DNA of 64,000 nt from an uncultured Bacteroidota bacterium. Its GTDB lineage: Bacteria; Bacteroidota; Bacteroidia; Flavobacteriales; Flavobacteriaceae. Positions 20,490 through 31,692 of this stretch are shown here, piece by piece. The notes under the pieces are model-generated. The model had not been told where the DNA came from, did no database searches, and worked only from the letters and a program-made list of their open reading frames with translations. Position 1 is the first letter of the stretch. Each line of letters opens with the position of its first letter. The DNA lies in NCBI GenBank assembly GCA_902515405.1, contig CABXUS010000002.1, forward strand, positions 33,886 through 97,885, read 5' to 3'. The translations under genes were made by a program, and so were the position numbers.

Positions 20490-23400
20490 TTATTTCTTTT
20501 TTTTCTTCCTGATTTTTTGAATTAACTCAGAAAAGGAATCAAATTCGACATCGTAAGAAATTCCAATACCTTGTGTGTAGCCTATTTCATCTCCAAAAAA
20601 TTGATACTCATTTTCCTTGTTGAATATTCTAGCTTTTAGATTGCCGGTATCATTAAGTAAAAATTCAATTTGAACATCACCTAGAATCACATTCTCTTCA
20701 GTTCCACTTACTGGGACTCCAATTTTACCGTTAATCAATATCCTGTCACTGATTTCACTTTGCAATGATAATCCAATTCTATCTCTGTTCAATAAACTTG
20801 ATGATGAAAACTTGTCTCCTTGAGAAAAATTAATACCAACATTCATTTTATCATCAGGATTTGTAAAAATTTCATCGATTATTCCAGATGCTCGTTGGAA
20901 AAGGTTATTTGTAATTGTTTGAGATGAAACAATTGAATTGTTTCCACTTTCAGTAAAAAAACCTTGACTGATAAGAGAAATTGCTTGAGTTTGTTTATTC
21001 TCATAATCATTAAGGTAGTATTCAAGCTCAGACTTTATAGATCCTCTAGTATTAGGAAAGGAAATATCAAATTTTGGAGTTTGTAAATTTGAGAGTTCTC
21101 CTAAAAGATAAACGTTTACAAAAGTTGGAATTTTTCTGTTAAAAGATGTGTTTTGTATAAGTGCAGCGGGATTAGCTCCGCCAGGAACTTCATATATGGC
21201 CTCAGCATTGATTATACCTTTATAGGGGTCTCCATCCCATGTTATATTTGCTCCTTTTTTAATCTCAAAAATCCTTTCTACAAATCCAAAGTTTTTAAAA
21301 TGATATTTACCAACATTTGTTATAAAATCTCCTTTTATATTAAATTTTCCTGAATAATCAGACTCGAAAATAAAATCACCATTACCTCTTCCAGATATTT
21401 TTGACCCACTATTCTCATCAAAAATAATTTCAAGTTCAGCATTATCGTTTAAATTTAAATTAACATTAACCTCCAGGCCTTCATTTATTATGTTGTCTGT
21501 TGTATTATCATTAGATGAAAATTTGAGATACGAGAGATTTCCAACTCCATCATCATATTTAATTGGAATTGTAATTTTAGTTTCTTTATTTGTAGATCCT
21601 GAAATATTAATGTCTAAATCTTTACCTGGTCCATAAAATTTTGCTGATCCGTTTAAGTATCCTGTGCCATAATAAAAATCATTGTCATCATATGATGTTT
21701 TTATGGCTAATAGGTTTTCAGATATAATATTAAAATCTAAAAACCAATCTTTTAATCTATTATGATTGATTTGTCCATTTAAAATACCATGACTATTTTT
21801 CAATACATCTTGAATTTTAAATCCTTCCATATAAATAGACATTTCATTGAGCTTAAAAGAAGGATTCTCTGGGAAAGAATATCTAACACCTAGATAAGGC
21901 ACATCAAAACTTGAGTCATTTGCAGTTAAATACCCTTCAAAATTTGGTTTGTAAAAAGTACCTGTAATATTAAAATTTGAATCAAAATATCCCTCAAAGT
22001 TTTGCAATACTTCTTCACCAATTGCTGAGAATGGTTTAATTAGAAAATTATTGGTTTTAACATTCAAATCTATTGGATAATCATTGTCATCAATTTTAAA
22101 AAAACCATCTAAATGAAAAGTGTTTAAATTATTTTTAACAATTTTAAATTCAACATCATATTTATCTTTAGATTCAGAACTTATTATATCTAAAAAACCA
22201 TCACCTAAAACAAATCCATTAGATGAAAAATTTTCTAAAATTATTTTAGACTCACTTGAATATATACCATCATCTTTACTAAGTGATATATTTCCATTAA
22301 CTAAACCTTCATAAAGAATGTTTTTTGGTCTTGGTAATAGAGATGAAAAACCAACATTCTTAAAAATTGACTCAAAATCAAATTTATCTTTATTGTTTAA
22401 ATATTTAAACTCAATTATTTGATCATTGGATGTGATTTTAGTGGATTTTAATTCTTTATAATTTTTACTTAATATCAATTTGTTTTTATTTGATTGGTTA
22501 GATTTATCAAGAACCCATTTATTCTTATTATAATCAAATGAAATATCTAAGAAAGAAAATAAGGTTCTATTGTTTTCATCAATTGTATGGTTAAAACTTA
22601 TTTTATTTAATCCATTAATTGAATTAAAATTAATTAGAAAGTTTGTTTTGTCATCTTTAAAGTCTGAAACTAATTTGACATTATTTCCATTGAACAACTT
22701 AGATTTAAATCTATCTAAATTTATAACTCCATATTTATCATTAATTTTTAAATCAATATTTTCTAAGACTATATCCTTGGATTTTAAATATGAACTTGTA
22801 AAAAAAATTTCAAAGGATTTATCTAGGTTAAAATTTCCTCTGAAAAAAGTGTTTTCGTCAATTGTTATATCACTATTTATTACGCTTGCGATTTTTGGCT
22901 TCAAATTTAAATTAAAGCTAAAGTCACTAAAAAAACTTTCATCAATTGAATCAAAATTTTCATAATTTGAAAAAACATAATTTTTTAATATTTCATTAAA
23001 CTTTAGAAAATTTAAATCTCCAATAATAATCCCATTAATTGCATCCGGCGAATTAATATTATAAAATCTCTTATTATTGTTAATTCTGGATTGAGCTAAT
23101 AATTCATCAAAACTATATTTGATATCTCCTGTACTGTATATAAAATTTGAAAAAGAAACATCTCCTATTAAGTCTGAAATACTAGTGCCTCTCAATTTTG
23201 TTTTTATTTCACCTGACAAGAAATTATTTAAATCATTTGTAATTTTTAAATTACCAATTTTTGCATCAATTATTTGAGTTGAAAAATCAAAATCAATTAA
23301 TTCATCTGAATAATCAATTAAACCAGTAAAATTCATTATTAAATTATCATCATTTACCTTAAGCTCACCATTAAAAATCTTATCTGAAACATTACCAAAA

Positions 23401-24725
23401 ACAGAAATTTCGTTGTAAACATATTCGTTTATTTCTAATGACTGTATTTTTCCATTAAGTTGTGAATTCAAAAACTCAGGAATAAATCCTTGACCATCAA
23501 TTGTAAATTCAAAGTTTGATTTACCAAGAAAGGGAAGTGTAATAAAATTTGATAAATTAATGTTATCACCCTTAAAAGTGCCAACATATTTTGCATTATC
23601 TATATTATCGAAATCAGAAATATTTAATGCTGAGAATATTTTTCCATTATTATTGAAAAGCTCAAAGTTTGAAATAATATTATCATTTGAATAATTAATA
23701 AATCCCTTCAATGAAAATCTTCCTATTGATTCTAAGGAACTTGGTAATATAGACCCAAAAATATTAGGAAATGTTTTTGATATTTCAAAAGATGAGGAGT
23801 TAAACTCTTTAAAATCAAGCTCTATGTTGTTAAAAGATTTAGAAAATGGATCTTTGATGATTATTGAAGTATTTATTTCTGTGTATTCATTTTCTAATTC
23901 TAGATTATTTAAAATAATTTCATTTTTATTACCATTAAATTTTGAATTTAAATTAAATGAATTGTCAATAGAACCATAAATAAAATTTGAAGAAATTATT
24001 CTTGAATTTTTAATATCCCCATAATAAATTACGCTATCAAGATTATTAGTTTTTTCAATAAAAACATTAAGATTAATATTTGAGTTTTTATAAACTAAAC
24101 TTACATCATTTAAATTTAAATTATCTTTTGAAATATTTACATTAGAGTTAATTGAATTAATTTGATCAATTTCATTTAATTTAATATTTGAGTTTTTTAA
24201 TGAAAAATCAATGTTGTTTTTTGATATAATAAAATCATTAATGTCAAAATTAATATTGTTAGTATTATCAGAATTAATTATCCTAAAGTCGTTTAAAAGA
24301 AGTGTTTTTATTAATAGTTTATTTTCACTGTTAAGAGAATATGATTTTTCAATTTCATCAAAATCGTTAAAGTTTTCAATAAAGAATGATCCCTTTTGAA
24401 TAACTATTTTATCAAAATCATATTCATTATTTATTACAGCATTTTGAACACTTGTTGGATTTACTAAAATTTTAGGCGAATAAAAAAGAGTGTCTTTATT
24501 ATTATTAAAAATTATAACATTATCGAAGGATAAATCTCCTGAAAAATTAAAATCTACATCATCTAACTTAACCGAGTAGTTAGAGTTTTTAGAAAACTGA
24601 TTGGAAATAATATTCTGAATATTATTTTCCAAATAAGAAAGTGTTGATAAAACAATAATTATAAATAGAAATAAAAAGATTATTAATTTCTTTCTGGAAA
24701 AAATATTTTTGATAATAGATAGCAT
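20490..24725 (-). CDS. tamB: Translocation/assembly module TamB (DUF490)
   Basis: 1411 aa with N-terminal TM; C-terminal GNYHFKNFGFVERIFEIKKGANITWDGDPYKGIINAEAIYEV and terminal IGISYDVEFDSFSELI. Confidence 0.92.
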   Translation of the reverse strand: MLSIIKNIFSRKKLIIFLFLFIIIVLSTLSYLENNIQNIISNQFSKNSNYSVKLDDVDFNFSGDLSFDNVIIFNNNKDTLFYSPKILVNPTSVQNAVINNEYDFDKIVIQKGSFFIENFNDFDEIEKSYSLNSENKLLIKTLLLNDFRIINSDNTNNINFDINDFIISKNNIDFSLKNSNIKLNEIDQINSINSNVNISKDNLNLNDVSLVYKNSNINLNVFIEKTNNLDSVIYYGDIKNSRIISSNFIYGSIDNSFNLNSKFNGNKNEIILNNLELENEYTEINTSIIIKDPFSKSFNNIELDFKEFNSSSFEISKTFPNIFGSILPSSLESIGRFSLKGFINYSNDNIISNFELFNNNGKIFSALNISDFDNIDNAKYVGTFKGDNINLSNFITLPFLGKSNFEFTIDGQGFIPEFLNSQLNGKIQSLEINEYVYNEISVFGNVSDKIFNGELKVNDDNLIMNFTGLIDYSDELIDFDFSTQIIDAKIGNLKITNDLNNFLSGEIKTKLRGTSISDLIGDVSFSNFIYSTGDIKYSFDELLAQSRINNNKRFYNINSPDAINGIIIGDLNFLKFNEILKNYVFSNYENFDSIDESFFSDFSFNLNLKPKIASVINSDITIDENTFFRGNFNLDKSFEIFFTSSYLKSKDIVLENIDLKINDKYGVINLDRFKSKLFNGNNVKLVSDFKDDKTNFLINFNSINGLNKISFNHTIDENNRTLFSFLDISFDYNKNKWVLDKSNQSNKNKLILSKNYKELKSTKITSNDQIIEFKYLNNKDKFDFESIFKNVGFSSLLPRPKNILYEGLVNGNISLSKDDGIYSSESKIILENFSSNGFVLGDGFLDIISSESKDKYDVEFKIVKNNLNTFHLDGFFKIDDNDYPIDLNVKTNNFLIKPFSAIGEEVLQNFEGYFDSNFNITGTFYKPNFEGYLTANDSSFDVPYLGVRYSFPENPSFKLNEMSIYMEGFKIQDVLKNSHGILNGQINHNRLKDWFLDFNIISENLLAIKTSYDDNDFYYGTGYLNGSAKFYGPGKDLDINISGSTNKETKITIPIKYDDGVGNLSYLKFSSNDNTTDNIINEGLEVNVNLNLNDNAELEIIFDENSGSKISGRGNGDFIFESDYSGKFNIKGDFITNVGKYHFKNFGFVERIFEIKKGANITWDGDPYKGIINAEAIYEVPGGANPAALIQNTSFNRKIPTFVNVYLLGELSNLQTPKFDISFPNTRGSIKSELEYYLNDYENKQTQAISLISQGFFTESGNNSIVSSQTITNNLFQRASGIIDEIFTNPDDKMNVGINFSQGDKFSSSSLLNRDRIGLSLQSEISDRILINGKIGVPVSGTEENVILGDVQIEFLLNDTGNLKARIFNKENEYQFFGDEIGYTQGIGISYDVEFDSFSELIQKIRKKKKK

Positions 24726-24747
24726 TATATTTACAAAAACAAAGATT

Positions 24748-25752
24748 GTGCCCGTAACAATTTTAGGAATAGAATCATCTTGTGATGAAACTTCTGCAGC
24801 TATAATTTCTGATAAAAAAATATTATCAAATGTTATTGCAAACCAGGAGGTTCATAAAAAATATGGAGGGGTTGTGCCTGAATTAGCATCAAGAGCCCAC
24901 CAAAAAAATATAATTCCCGTCGTTAATCAAGCACTTTCAAAAGCAAATATCGCAAAAAATAAGATAGATGCCATAGCATACACTAGAGGTCCTGGTTTAC
25001 TTGGCTCTCTTTTAGTAGGTTCCTCTTTTGCTAAATCACTTTCAATGTCACTTAAAATTCCATTAATTGAAGTAAATCACATGCAAGCACATTTATTATG
25101 TCATTTTATCGAAGACAACTGCGATAAAAAAACAAATTTTCCATTTATAGGCGTAAATATATCAGGTGGACATACACAAATTATATTATGTAAAGATTAT
25201 TTTAATATGGATCTAATCGGAGAAACTTTAGATGATTCAATTGGCGAAGCATTTGATAAATGTGGTAAAATAATGGGTCTAGAATATCCAGCTGGTCCGC
25301 TAATAGATAAAAATTCTTTAATGGGTGATCCAGATAAGTTCAAATTTACTGTTCCTAAAGTTGAAGGATTAGATTTTAGTTTTAGTGGTTTAAAAACAAA
25401 TTTTAAAAGATGTGTTGAAAAAGGCATTAAAGCAAAAGAAAGCTTTTTAAAAGAAGAATTAAATAACCTATGCTCATCAATACAATCAACAATTGTTAAG
25501 ATACTCTCTATTAAAATTAAGGCTGCTGTTAATAAAACTGGTATTAAAAATATAGTATTTGGAGGTGGAGTTTCAGCAAATTCAGGAATAAGAAATTATT
25601 TTAACAAAAATAAAAACTTAAATGTTTTTTTTCCTAAAAGAGAATATACTACAGATAATGCTGCTATGATTGCCATGGTTGGGTATTTAAAATTTAAGAA
25701 TAATAAATTTTCAAACCTAGATGTTGTTTCAAAAGCTAGATACAAGATTTAA
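24748..25752 (+). CDS. tsaD: tRNA N6-adenosine threonylcarbamoyltransferase (start re-assigned to GTG)
   Basis: ILGIESSCDETSAAI, MQAHLLCHFIED, GGGVSANSGIR; ORF-track ATG at 24709 lies inside divergent tamB, GTG 24748 gives VPVTILGIESSCDET. Confidence 0.93.
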   Translation: MPVTILGIESSCDETSAAIISDKKILSNVIANQEVHKKYGGVVPELASRAHQKNIIPVVNQALSKANIAKNKIDAIAYTRGPGLLGSLLVGSSFAKSLSMSLKIPLIEVNHMQAHLLCHFIEDNCDKKTNFPFIGVNISGGHTQIILCKDYFNMDLIGETLDDSIGEAFDKCGKIMGLEYPAGPLIDKNSLMGDPDKFKFTVPKVEGLDFSFSGLKTNFKRCVEKGIKAKESFLKEELNNLCSSIQSTIVKILSIKIKAAVNKTGIKNIVFGGGVSANSGIRNYFNKNKNLNVFFPKREYTTDNAAMIAMVGYLKFKNNKFSNLDVVSKARYKI

Positions 25753-26450
25753 TGGAATTATTTTATAATAAACATATTGATTCTCAGACTAAAGAGTTTA
25801 TACTTGAAAAGGAGGAAAATAATCACATAATTAAGGTTTTAAGAAAAAAACAAGGCGATATAATTGAATTTACAAATGGAAATAATATTAGCTTTAAAAC
25901 TAAGATTATAACAATTGCTAAAAAAAGGTCAACTTTTAAAATAATATCTAGAAAAAAAATTAATCCTCCACCCCACTTACACATAGGTATTTCTATTTTA
26001 AAATCTCCATCTAGATTTGAAGTATTTCTTGAAAAGGCAGTTGAAATTGGAGTCTCAGAAATTACACCTATTATTTGTGAAAGGACATATAAAAAAACAA
26101 TTAATTCAAAAAGACTTAATAAAATTTTAATATCCGCTTTAAAACAATCATTTAAATATAATTTACCAAAACTTAATAACCCAATTGACTTTAAAAATTT
26201 CATTAAATTAAAAAATGAAAAAAACAAATTAATTGCTACTTGTGAGGAATATAATAAAAGTCATCTTTCAAATGAATATAATATTAAAATGAAAAATTTA
26301 ATATTGATAGGTCCTGAGGGAGATTTTAGTAAAAAAGAATTGGATGAATCAAAAAATTCTGGATTTAAGTTTGTTAGCCTTGGCGATACAAGATTAAGAG
26401 CCGAAACAGCTGGTATAATGGCCTGTGCTATTTTTTCATTTATTAAGTAA
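25752..26450 (+). CDS. rsmE: 16S rRNA (uracil1498-N3)-methyltransferase
   Basis: C-terminal LIGPEGDFSKKELDESKNSGFKFVSLGDTRLRAETAGIMA. Confidence 0.95.
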   Translation: MELFYNKHIDSQTKEFILEKEENNHIIKVLRKKQGDIIEFTNGNNISFKTKIITIAKKRSTFKIISRKKINPPPHLHIGISILKSPSRFEVFLEKAVEIGVSEITPIICERTYKKTINSKRLNKILISALKQSFKYNLPKLNNPIDFKNFIKLKNEKNKLIATCEEYNKSHLSNEYNIKMKNLILIGPEGDFSKKELDESKNSGFKFVSLGDTRLRAETAGIMACAIFSFIK

Positions 26451-26462
26451 TATATTTGTTAA

Positions 26463-27551
26463 ATGATTAAAGGAGGTTTATCTAATTCAATAACGAAGTC
26501 TATATTTTATTTAATATCTACTATCCTTGTTGGCTATCTTATAATTAAACTTAAAATAATCGTTGGTTATTTATTAATTGCTTCAATTTTAACATTATTG
26601 TCAAGACCAATTGTTAAATTTCTTTGTGATAAACTTAAATTTAGAATCACTATAGCAAGCATTTTTGCAATTATTCTGATTTTAATTATAATTTCTGGGA
26701 TTATTTCTCTTTTAATTCCTTTAGTTCTAGAACAAGGAAAGAATCTTTCTCTACTCAACGTTAATGCTTTTCAAGAAAGAGCCAACACACTTTATTCAGA
26801 GTTTGGTATTTATCTTAATAAATATAATATAAGCATTAGTGATAGTATTTTTGACATTCAAGGATTTACAAAAAATAGTGTTGAAGCCATACCAGCACTT
26901 CTTAATTCAATTGGATCAGTTTTAGGTTCATTAACTATTGGAATTCTTTCTGTTTTATTCATTACCTTTTTTTTGTTAAAAGACGGTATTTATTTTGAAA
27001 AAATATTTGTTCTTTTATTTCCTTCCAAAATGAAAAAGAGAATAGAAAATTCACTTTTACATATAAAATCTCTTCTTTCTCGTTATTTCTTAGGTCTTAT
27101 TTTTCAAATAAGTATTTTATTTTTTCTCTACACAATAATTCTTTTAATATTTGGAGTTAAAGATGCTGTTGTGATTGCATTTTTATGTGCACTTTTAAAT
27201 TTAATTCCCTATATAGGTCCTTTAATTGGTATTATTCTAATGAGTTTTTTAACAATGACAAGCTATTTAGGAGAAGATTTTAGTAGTGTTATTATTCCTA
27301 AAACTGTATATGTAATCATAGGATACATTATTGCTCAACTTGTAGATAATTTATTAAGTCAACCTTTTATATTTTCAAATTCAGTTAAATCACATCCTCT
27401 TGAAATTTTTCTTGTAATATTAACGGGAGGGATATTATTTGGAGTTGTAGGAATGATTCTAGCTATCCCATCTTACACAGTAATTAAGGTGTTTCTTAAA
27501 GTTTTTTTTAGTGAAAATAAGCTCGTAAAGAAACTTACAAAAAACCTTTAG
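26463..27551 (+). CDS. AI-2E family transporter (PerM-like)
   Basis: Multi-TM with ALLNLIPYIGPLIGIILM motif. Confidence 0.9.
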   Translation: MIKGGLSNSITKSIFYLISTILVGYLIIKLKIIVGYLLIASILTLLSRPIVKFLCDKLKFRITIASIFAIILILIIISGIISLLIPLVLEQGKNLSLLNVNAFQERANTLYSEFGIYLNKYNISISDSIFDIQGFTKNSVEAIPALLNSIGSVLGSLTIGILSVLFITFFLLKDGIYFEKIFVLLFPSKMKKRIENSLLHIKSLLSRYFLGLIFQISILFFLYTIILLIFGVKDAVVIAFLCALLNLIPYIGPLIGIILMSFLTMTSYLGEDFSSVIIPKTVYVIIGYIIAQLVDNLLSQPFIFSNSVKSHPLEIFLVILTGGILFGVVGMILAIPSYTVIKVFLKVFFSENKLVKKLTKNL

Positions 27552-27599
27552 TTTATTTTTTTACATATTAAATTAAAACTTAAATTTGGATTCCAATTT

Positions 27600-27683
27600 G
27601 GAGAGGTGCCAGAGTGGTAATGGAGCAGATTGCTAATCTGTCGACGGGAAACTGTCGCCGGGGTTCGAATCCCCGTCTCTCCG
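27600..27683 (+). tRNA. tRNA-Ser (anticodon GCT)
   Basis: GGAGAGG...TCTCTCC acceptor, long variable arm, TTGCTAA anticodon loop, GGTTCGAATCC T-arm. Confidence 0.95.
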
Positions 27684-27689
27684 CAAAGT

Positions 27690-27728
27690 AAAACCCTAAA
27701 TACTTAATAAATAAGTTATTAGGGTTTT
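27690..27728 (+). terminator. Terminator downstream of tRNA-Ser
   Basis: AAAACCCTAA...TTAGGGTTTT inverted repeat. Confidence 0.75.
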
Positions 27729-27812
27729 ATAATTTAATATCATATTTTTTGATAACAGATATTTCTGTTACTGGTATCTAAAAAACATTACATTTGCGCA
27801 AAATTATAGTAG

Positions 27813-29612
27813 ATGAACTCTATTAGAAATATTGCAATTATTGCTCATGTTGACCACGGGAAAACTACACTGGTTGATAAAATATTACATCATTGCAAAT
27901 TATTTCGAGATAATAAAGAAATAGGTGAGTTAATATTAGATAACAATGATTTAGAAAAAGAAAGAGGAATTACAATACTTTCTAAAAATGTTTCTGTTCA
28001 ATATAAAGGAGTTAAAATAAATATTATTGATACACCTGGTCACGCTGATTTTGGAGGAGAAGTTGAAAGAGTCCTAAATATGGCTGATGGAGTACTATTA
28101 TTAGTTGATGCATTTGAAGGTCCAATGCCACAAACAAGATTTGTATTGCAAAAGGCACTAGATCTAAAATTAAAACCATTGGTAATAGTAAATAAAGTTG
28201 ATAAAGAAAACTGTAAGCCTGATGAAGTTTATGAGTCTGTATTTGATTTAATGTTTGAACTAGATGCTGAAGAATGGCAATTAGATTTTCCTGTTATTTA
28301 TGGGTCAGCAAAAAACAATTGGATGTCCGAAGATTGGAAAAATCAAACAGATAGTATCGAACCACTTTTAGATTCTGTAATAAAGTATATTCCGAAACCT
28401 AAAGTTTCAGATGGAACATCACAAATGCTTATAACTTCTTTAGATTACTCCTCATTTACAGGAAGGGTTGCTGTTGGAAGATTACAAAGAGGTGTTTTAA
28501 AACAGGGTGACAATATTAGTTTAGTTAAAAGAGATGGATCAATTATAAAATCAAAAATTAAAGAGTTAAATATTTTTGATGGATTAGGTAAATCAAAAGT
28601 TAACAATGTTAATTCTGGTGATATCTGTGCAGTAGTTGGACTAGAAAATTTTGAAATTGGAGATACTATCGCTGATTTTGACAATCCAGAAGCATTAGCA
28701 ACAATAAAGATAGATGAACCAACAATGAGTATGCTATTTACAATTAATGATTCTCCATTTTTTGGAAAAGAAGGTAAATATGTTACATCAAGAAAAATCA
28801 AAGAAAGACTGGAAAAAGAATTAGAAAAGAATTTAGCAATGAATCTAAAAGAAACTGGATCGGCAGATAAATTTTTAGTTTTTGGAAGAGGTGTACTCCA
28901 TTTATCTGTACTTATTGAAACTATGAGAAGAGAAAGCTACGAGTTACAAATTGGACAACCACAGGTAATAATTAAAGAAATTAATGGTGTAAAATCTGAA
29001 CCTGTTGAAGAATTGATAATTGATTTACCAGAGCATGTTTCGGGTAAAGCAATTGAAATGGTTGCAGCCAGAAAAGGAGAAGTGATAAGTATGGATGCAA
29101 AAGGTTCAAGGATGGTATGCAAGTTTATCATACCATCAAGAGGAATTATTGGCTTAAGAAATTTGCTAATTACTGCTTCTGCTGGTGAAGCTATTATGAA
29201 TCATAGATTTATAGAATTTCAACCTTTTAAAGGAGATTTACCAAAAAGACTTAGTGGATCATTGATTTCTATGGAACAAGGAATAGCAATACCATATTCA
29301 CTAGATAAGCTAAAAGATAGAGGAAAGTTTTTTATATATCCTGGAGATGCTGTATATACAGGTCAGGTTATTGGTGAAAATAATCGAGCAGATGATATTG
29401 TAGTAAATGTTACTAAAACAAAAAAACTATCAAACGTAAGAGCTGCTGGTACTGACGATAAGGTTAAATTAGCTCCACCAATACAATTTGGGTTAGAGGA
29501 AGCATTAGAATATATCCAAAAAGATGAATATGTTGAGGTAACTCCAGAAAGTATTAGAATAAGAAAAATTTATCTTGATCAAAACGTTAGAAAAAGAGAA
29601 AGTACAGATTAA
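27813..29612 (+). CDS. typA: Translational GTPase TypA/BipA
   Basis: IAHVDHGKTTLVDKIL, DTPGHADFGGEVERVLNMADG, VNKVDKE. Confidence 0.98.
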   Translation: MNSIRNIAIIAHVDHGKTTLVDKILHHCKLFRDNKEIGELILDNNDLEKERGITILSKNVSVQYKGVKINIIDTPGHADFGGEVERVLNMADGVLLLVDAFEGPMPQTRFVLQKALDLKLKPLVIVNKVDKENCKPDEVYESVFDLMFELDAEEWQLDFPVIYGSAKNNWMSEDWKNQTDSIEPLLDSVIKYIPKPKVSDGTSQMLITSLDYSSFTGRVAVGRLQRGVLKQGDNISLVKRDGSIIKSKIKELNIFDGLGKSKVNNVNSGDICAVVGLENFEIGDTIADFDNPEALATIKIDEPTMSMLFTINDSPFFGKEGKYVTSRKIKERLEKELEKNLAMNLKETGSADKFLVFGRGVLHLSVLIETMRRESYELQIGQPQVIIKEINGVKSEPVEELIIDLPEHVSGKAIEMVAARKGEVISMDAKGSRMVCKFIIPSRGIIGLRNLLITASAGEAIMNHRFIEFQPFKGDLPKRLSGSLISMEQGIAIPYSLDKLKDRGKFFIYPGDAVYTGQVIGENNRADDIVVNVTKTKKLSNVRAAGTDDKVKLAPPIQFGLEEALEYIQKDEYVEVTPESIRIRKIYLDQNVRKRESTD

Positions 29613-29629
29613 TCATTAATGACTAATAT

Positions 29630-30640
29630 TTGAACGAACTAATAAACATAAATGAAATATATAGAGCTAAAAATAATCTTTCTAATATTGTTTTAAAATC
29701 TAGCTATTCAAAAAATAAATATTATTCTAATTTTTATGACAGTAATATCTTTATAAAAAGAGAAGATGAACAAATTGTCAAATCTTTTAAAATTAGAGGA
29801 GCATTTAACAAAATAAGCAATTTAGGAGATGACAAAACAAATAGGGGAATAGTTTGTGCAAGTGCGGGTAATCACGCACAAGGATTCGCACTTTCATGTA
29901 GTATCTTAAAAATTAAAGGAACTGTTTTCATGCCTAAATCTACACCAAATATTAAAATTAAAAAAGTCAAGAAATTTGGGAAAAAAAATGTAGAAATTGT
30001 TCTTTATGGGAATGATTTTTATGATGCTTATGACAAATCTATAGAATTTTCAATAAAAAATAATTTAACATTTATTCACCCATTTGATGATTTAAAAGTA
30101 ATTGAGGGACAATCAACATTATTTTTAGAAATTCTTAATCAATCAGTTGAAAAAATTGATTTTTTGCTAGTGCCTATTGGAGGCGGAGGACTTATTTCGG
30201 GTGCAATTAATGTATTTAAACAATTATCAAAAAATACGAAAATTATTGGAGTTGAAACAGCGGGTGCAAGTTCGATGAAAAAATCAATTGAAAAAGGAAT
30301 TATAACTGTACTTAAAAAGATTGATAATTTTGTTGATGGTGCCGCTGTAAGAAAAGTAGGAGATATACCATTTAAAATATGTAAAGACTATCTAGATGAA
30401 ATAATTATTGTTGACGAGGGGGAAATATGTAAAACAGTTATTGATTTAAAAAAGCACTTAAATATTAATGCTGAACCCTCGGGTGCAATGTCAATAACAG
30501 CTCTGCGTCAAATAAAAGAAAAAATTAAAGGAAAAAACGTTGCCTGTTTAATTTGTGGAGGAAATAATGACAAAAAACGATTGCCTGAAATAAAAATAAG
30601 ATCAAAAAAATGGATACTTAATAACTTAAAAAATATTTAA
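29630..30640 (+). CDS. Threonine/serine dehydratase (PLP type II, no C-terminal ACT domain)
   Basis: SFKIRGAFNK PLP lysine, ASAGNHAQGFAL, PIGGGGLISG; TTG start. Confidence 0.92.
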   Translation: MNELININEIYRAKNNLSNIVLKSSYSKNKYYSNFYDSNIFIKREDEQIVKSFKIRGAFNKISNLGDDKTNRGIVCASAGNHAQGFALSCSILKIKGTVFMPKSTPNIKIKKVKKFGKKNVEIVLYGNDFYDAYDKSIEFSIKNNLTFIHPFDDLKVIEGQSTLFLEILNQSVEKIDFLLVPIGGGGLISGAINVFKQLSKNTKIIGVETAGASSMKKSIEKGIITVLKKIDNFVDGAAVRKVGDIPFKICKDYLDEIIIVDEGEICKTVIDLKKHLNINAEPSGAMSITALRQIKEKIKGKNVACLICGGNNDKKRLPEIKIRSKKWILNNLKNI

Positions 30641-30683
30641 ATTAGATGTTATTTAATAAATATTTTGGATTATTACGCAACTA

Positions 30684-31691
30684 ATGAATAAACCAACAAT
30701 AATCGATATATCAAAAGCAACTGGGTTTTCAAAATCTACAATATCAAAGTCATTGAACGATAGTAAAGAAATTAGTAAAAAAACTAAAAATATTATTATT
30801 AAATATGCAAAAAAAATCAATTATAAACCAAATTTTTTTGCCAGTCATCTAAGAAAAAATATCGTAAAAAATGTTGCTATAATTATCCCCAATATTTTAA
30901 ATTATTATTTTGCCAAAGTTTTAAAAGGCGCACAACAAGAATTTTTTGATAAGGGATATGATCTTATGTGTTTTGTTAATGAGGAATCAATCTCAAGAGA
31001 AAAAAAAATACTTGAAAAGTTAAAAAACGGAAGTATTGCTGGATTAATGATATCACCTGCAAAAAATCCTTTTTCAAAAAAAATATCTAAACAACTTGTT
31101 GAAATTCAAGATTATCAAATTCCAATTGTGATGTTTGATAGAATTGTTGGTGACTTTAAATGCGATAAAGTTTTTATTGATGATTTTCAAAGCACCTATG
31201 ATATTGTGAAACATCTAGTTTCAAGAGGAAAAAGTAAAATAGCCTTAGTTTCACCAATTCATGAAACTCTTATTGGTAAAAAAAGATACGACGGTTACAA
31301 AAAGGCTCTAAAAATAGAAAAAATTGAGTATGATGAAAACTTATATATTCCTTTAAATAGTGGTAACACCATTCAAAGCGAAATTACAAAACTTGCAATC
31401 TCAAAAAAAATTGATTCAATTATTTGTATTGAACAACATATTACTGTTGCAATTCATAGTTTGATATTAAATTTAAAATTTAATATTCCTAAAGATATTG
31501 CGATAGTTGGTTTTACGGACGGACCATTATTTGAATTCATAAAGCCAAGTATAACCTCAATTAACCAACATGGTGAATATATCGGTAAATTATCAGCTAA
31601 AATTCTTATTGATAGAATAGAAAATAATAATAATTTAGATTTTGTTGAAGAAAAAGTTCCAACATCTTTAATTATAAGAGGTTCATCTTAA
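30684..31691 (+). CDS. LacI family transcriptional regulator
   Basis: N-terminal HTH TIIDISKATGFSKSTISKSLNDSKEISKKTKNII and periplasmic-binding-like domain. Confidence 0.95.
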   Translation: MNKPTIIDISKATGFSKSTISKSLNDSKEISKKTKNIIIKYAKKINYKPNFFASHLRKNIVKNVAIIIPNILNYYFAKVLKGAQQEFFDKGYDLMCFVNEESISREKKILEKLKNGSIAGLMISPAKNPFSKKISKQLVEIQDYQIPIVMFDRIVGDFKCDKVFIDDFQSTYDIVKHLVSRGKSKIALVSPIHETLIGKKRYDGYKKALKIEKIEYDENLYIPLNSGNTIQSEITKLAISKKIDSIICIEQHITVAIHSLILNLKFNIPKDIAIVGFTDGPLFEFIKPSITSINQHGEYIGKLSAKILIDRIENNNNLDFVEEKVPTSLIIRGSS

Positions 31692-31692
31692 A

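Noticed and set aside
29630-30640. ACT-less threonine dehydratase as a novel enzyme
   Set aside because: Short PLP dehydratases without a regulatory domain are common; nothing unusual in the motifs
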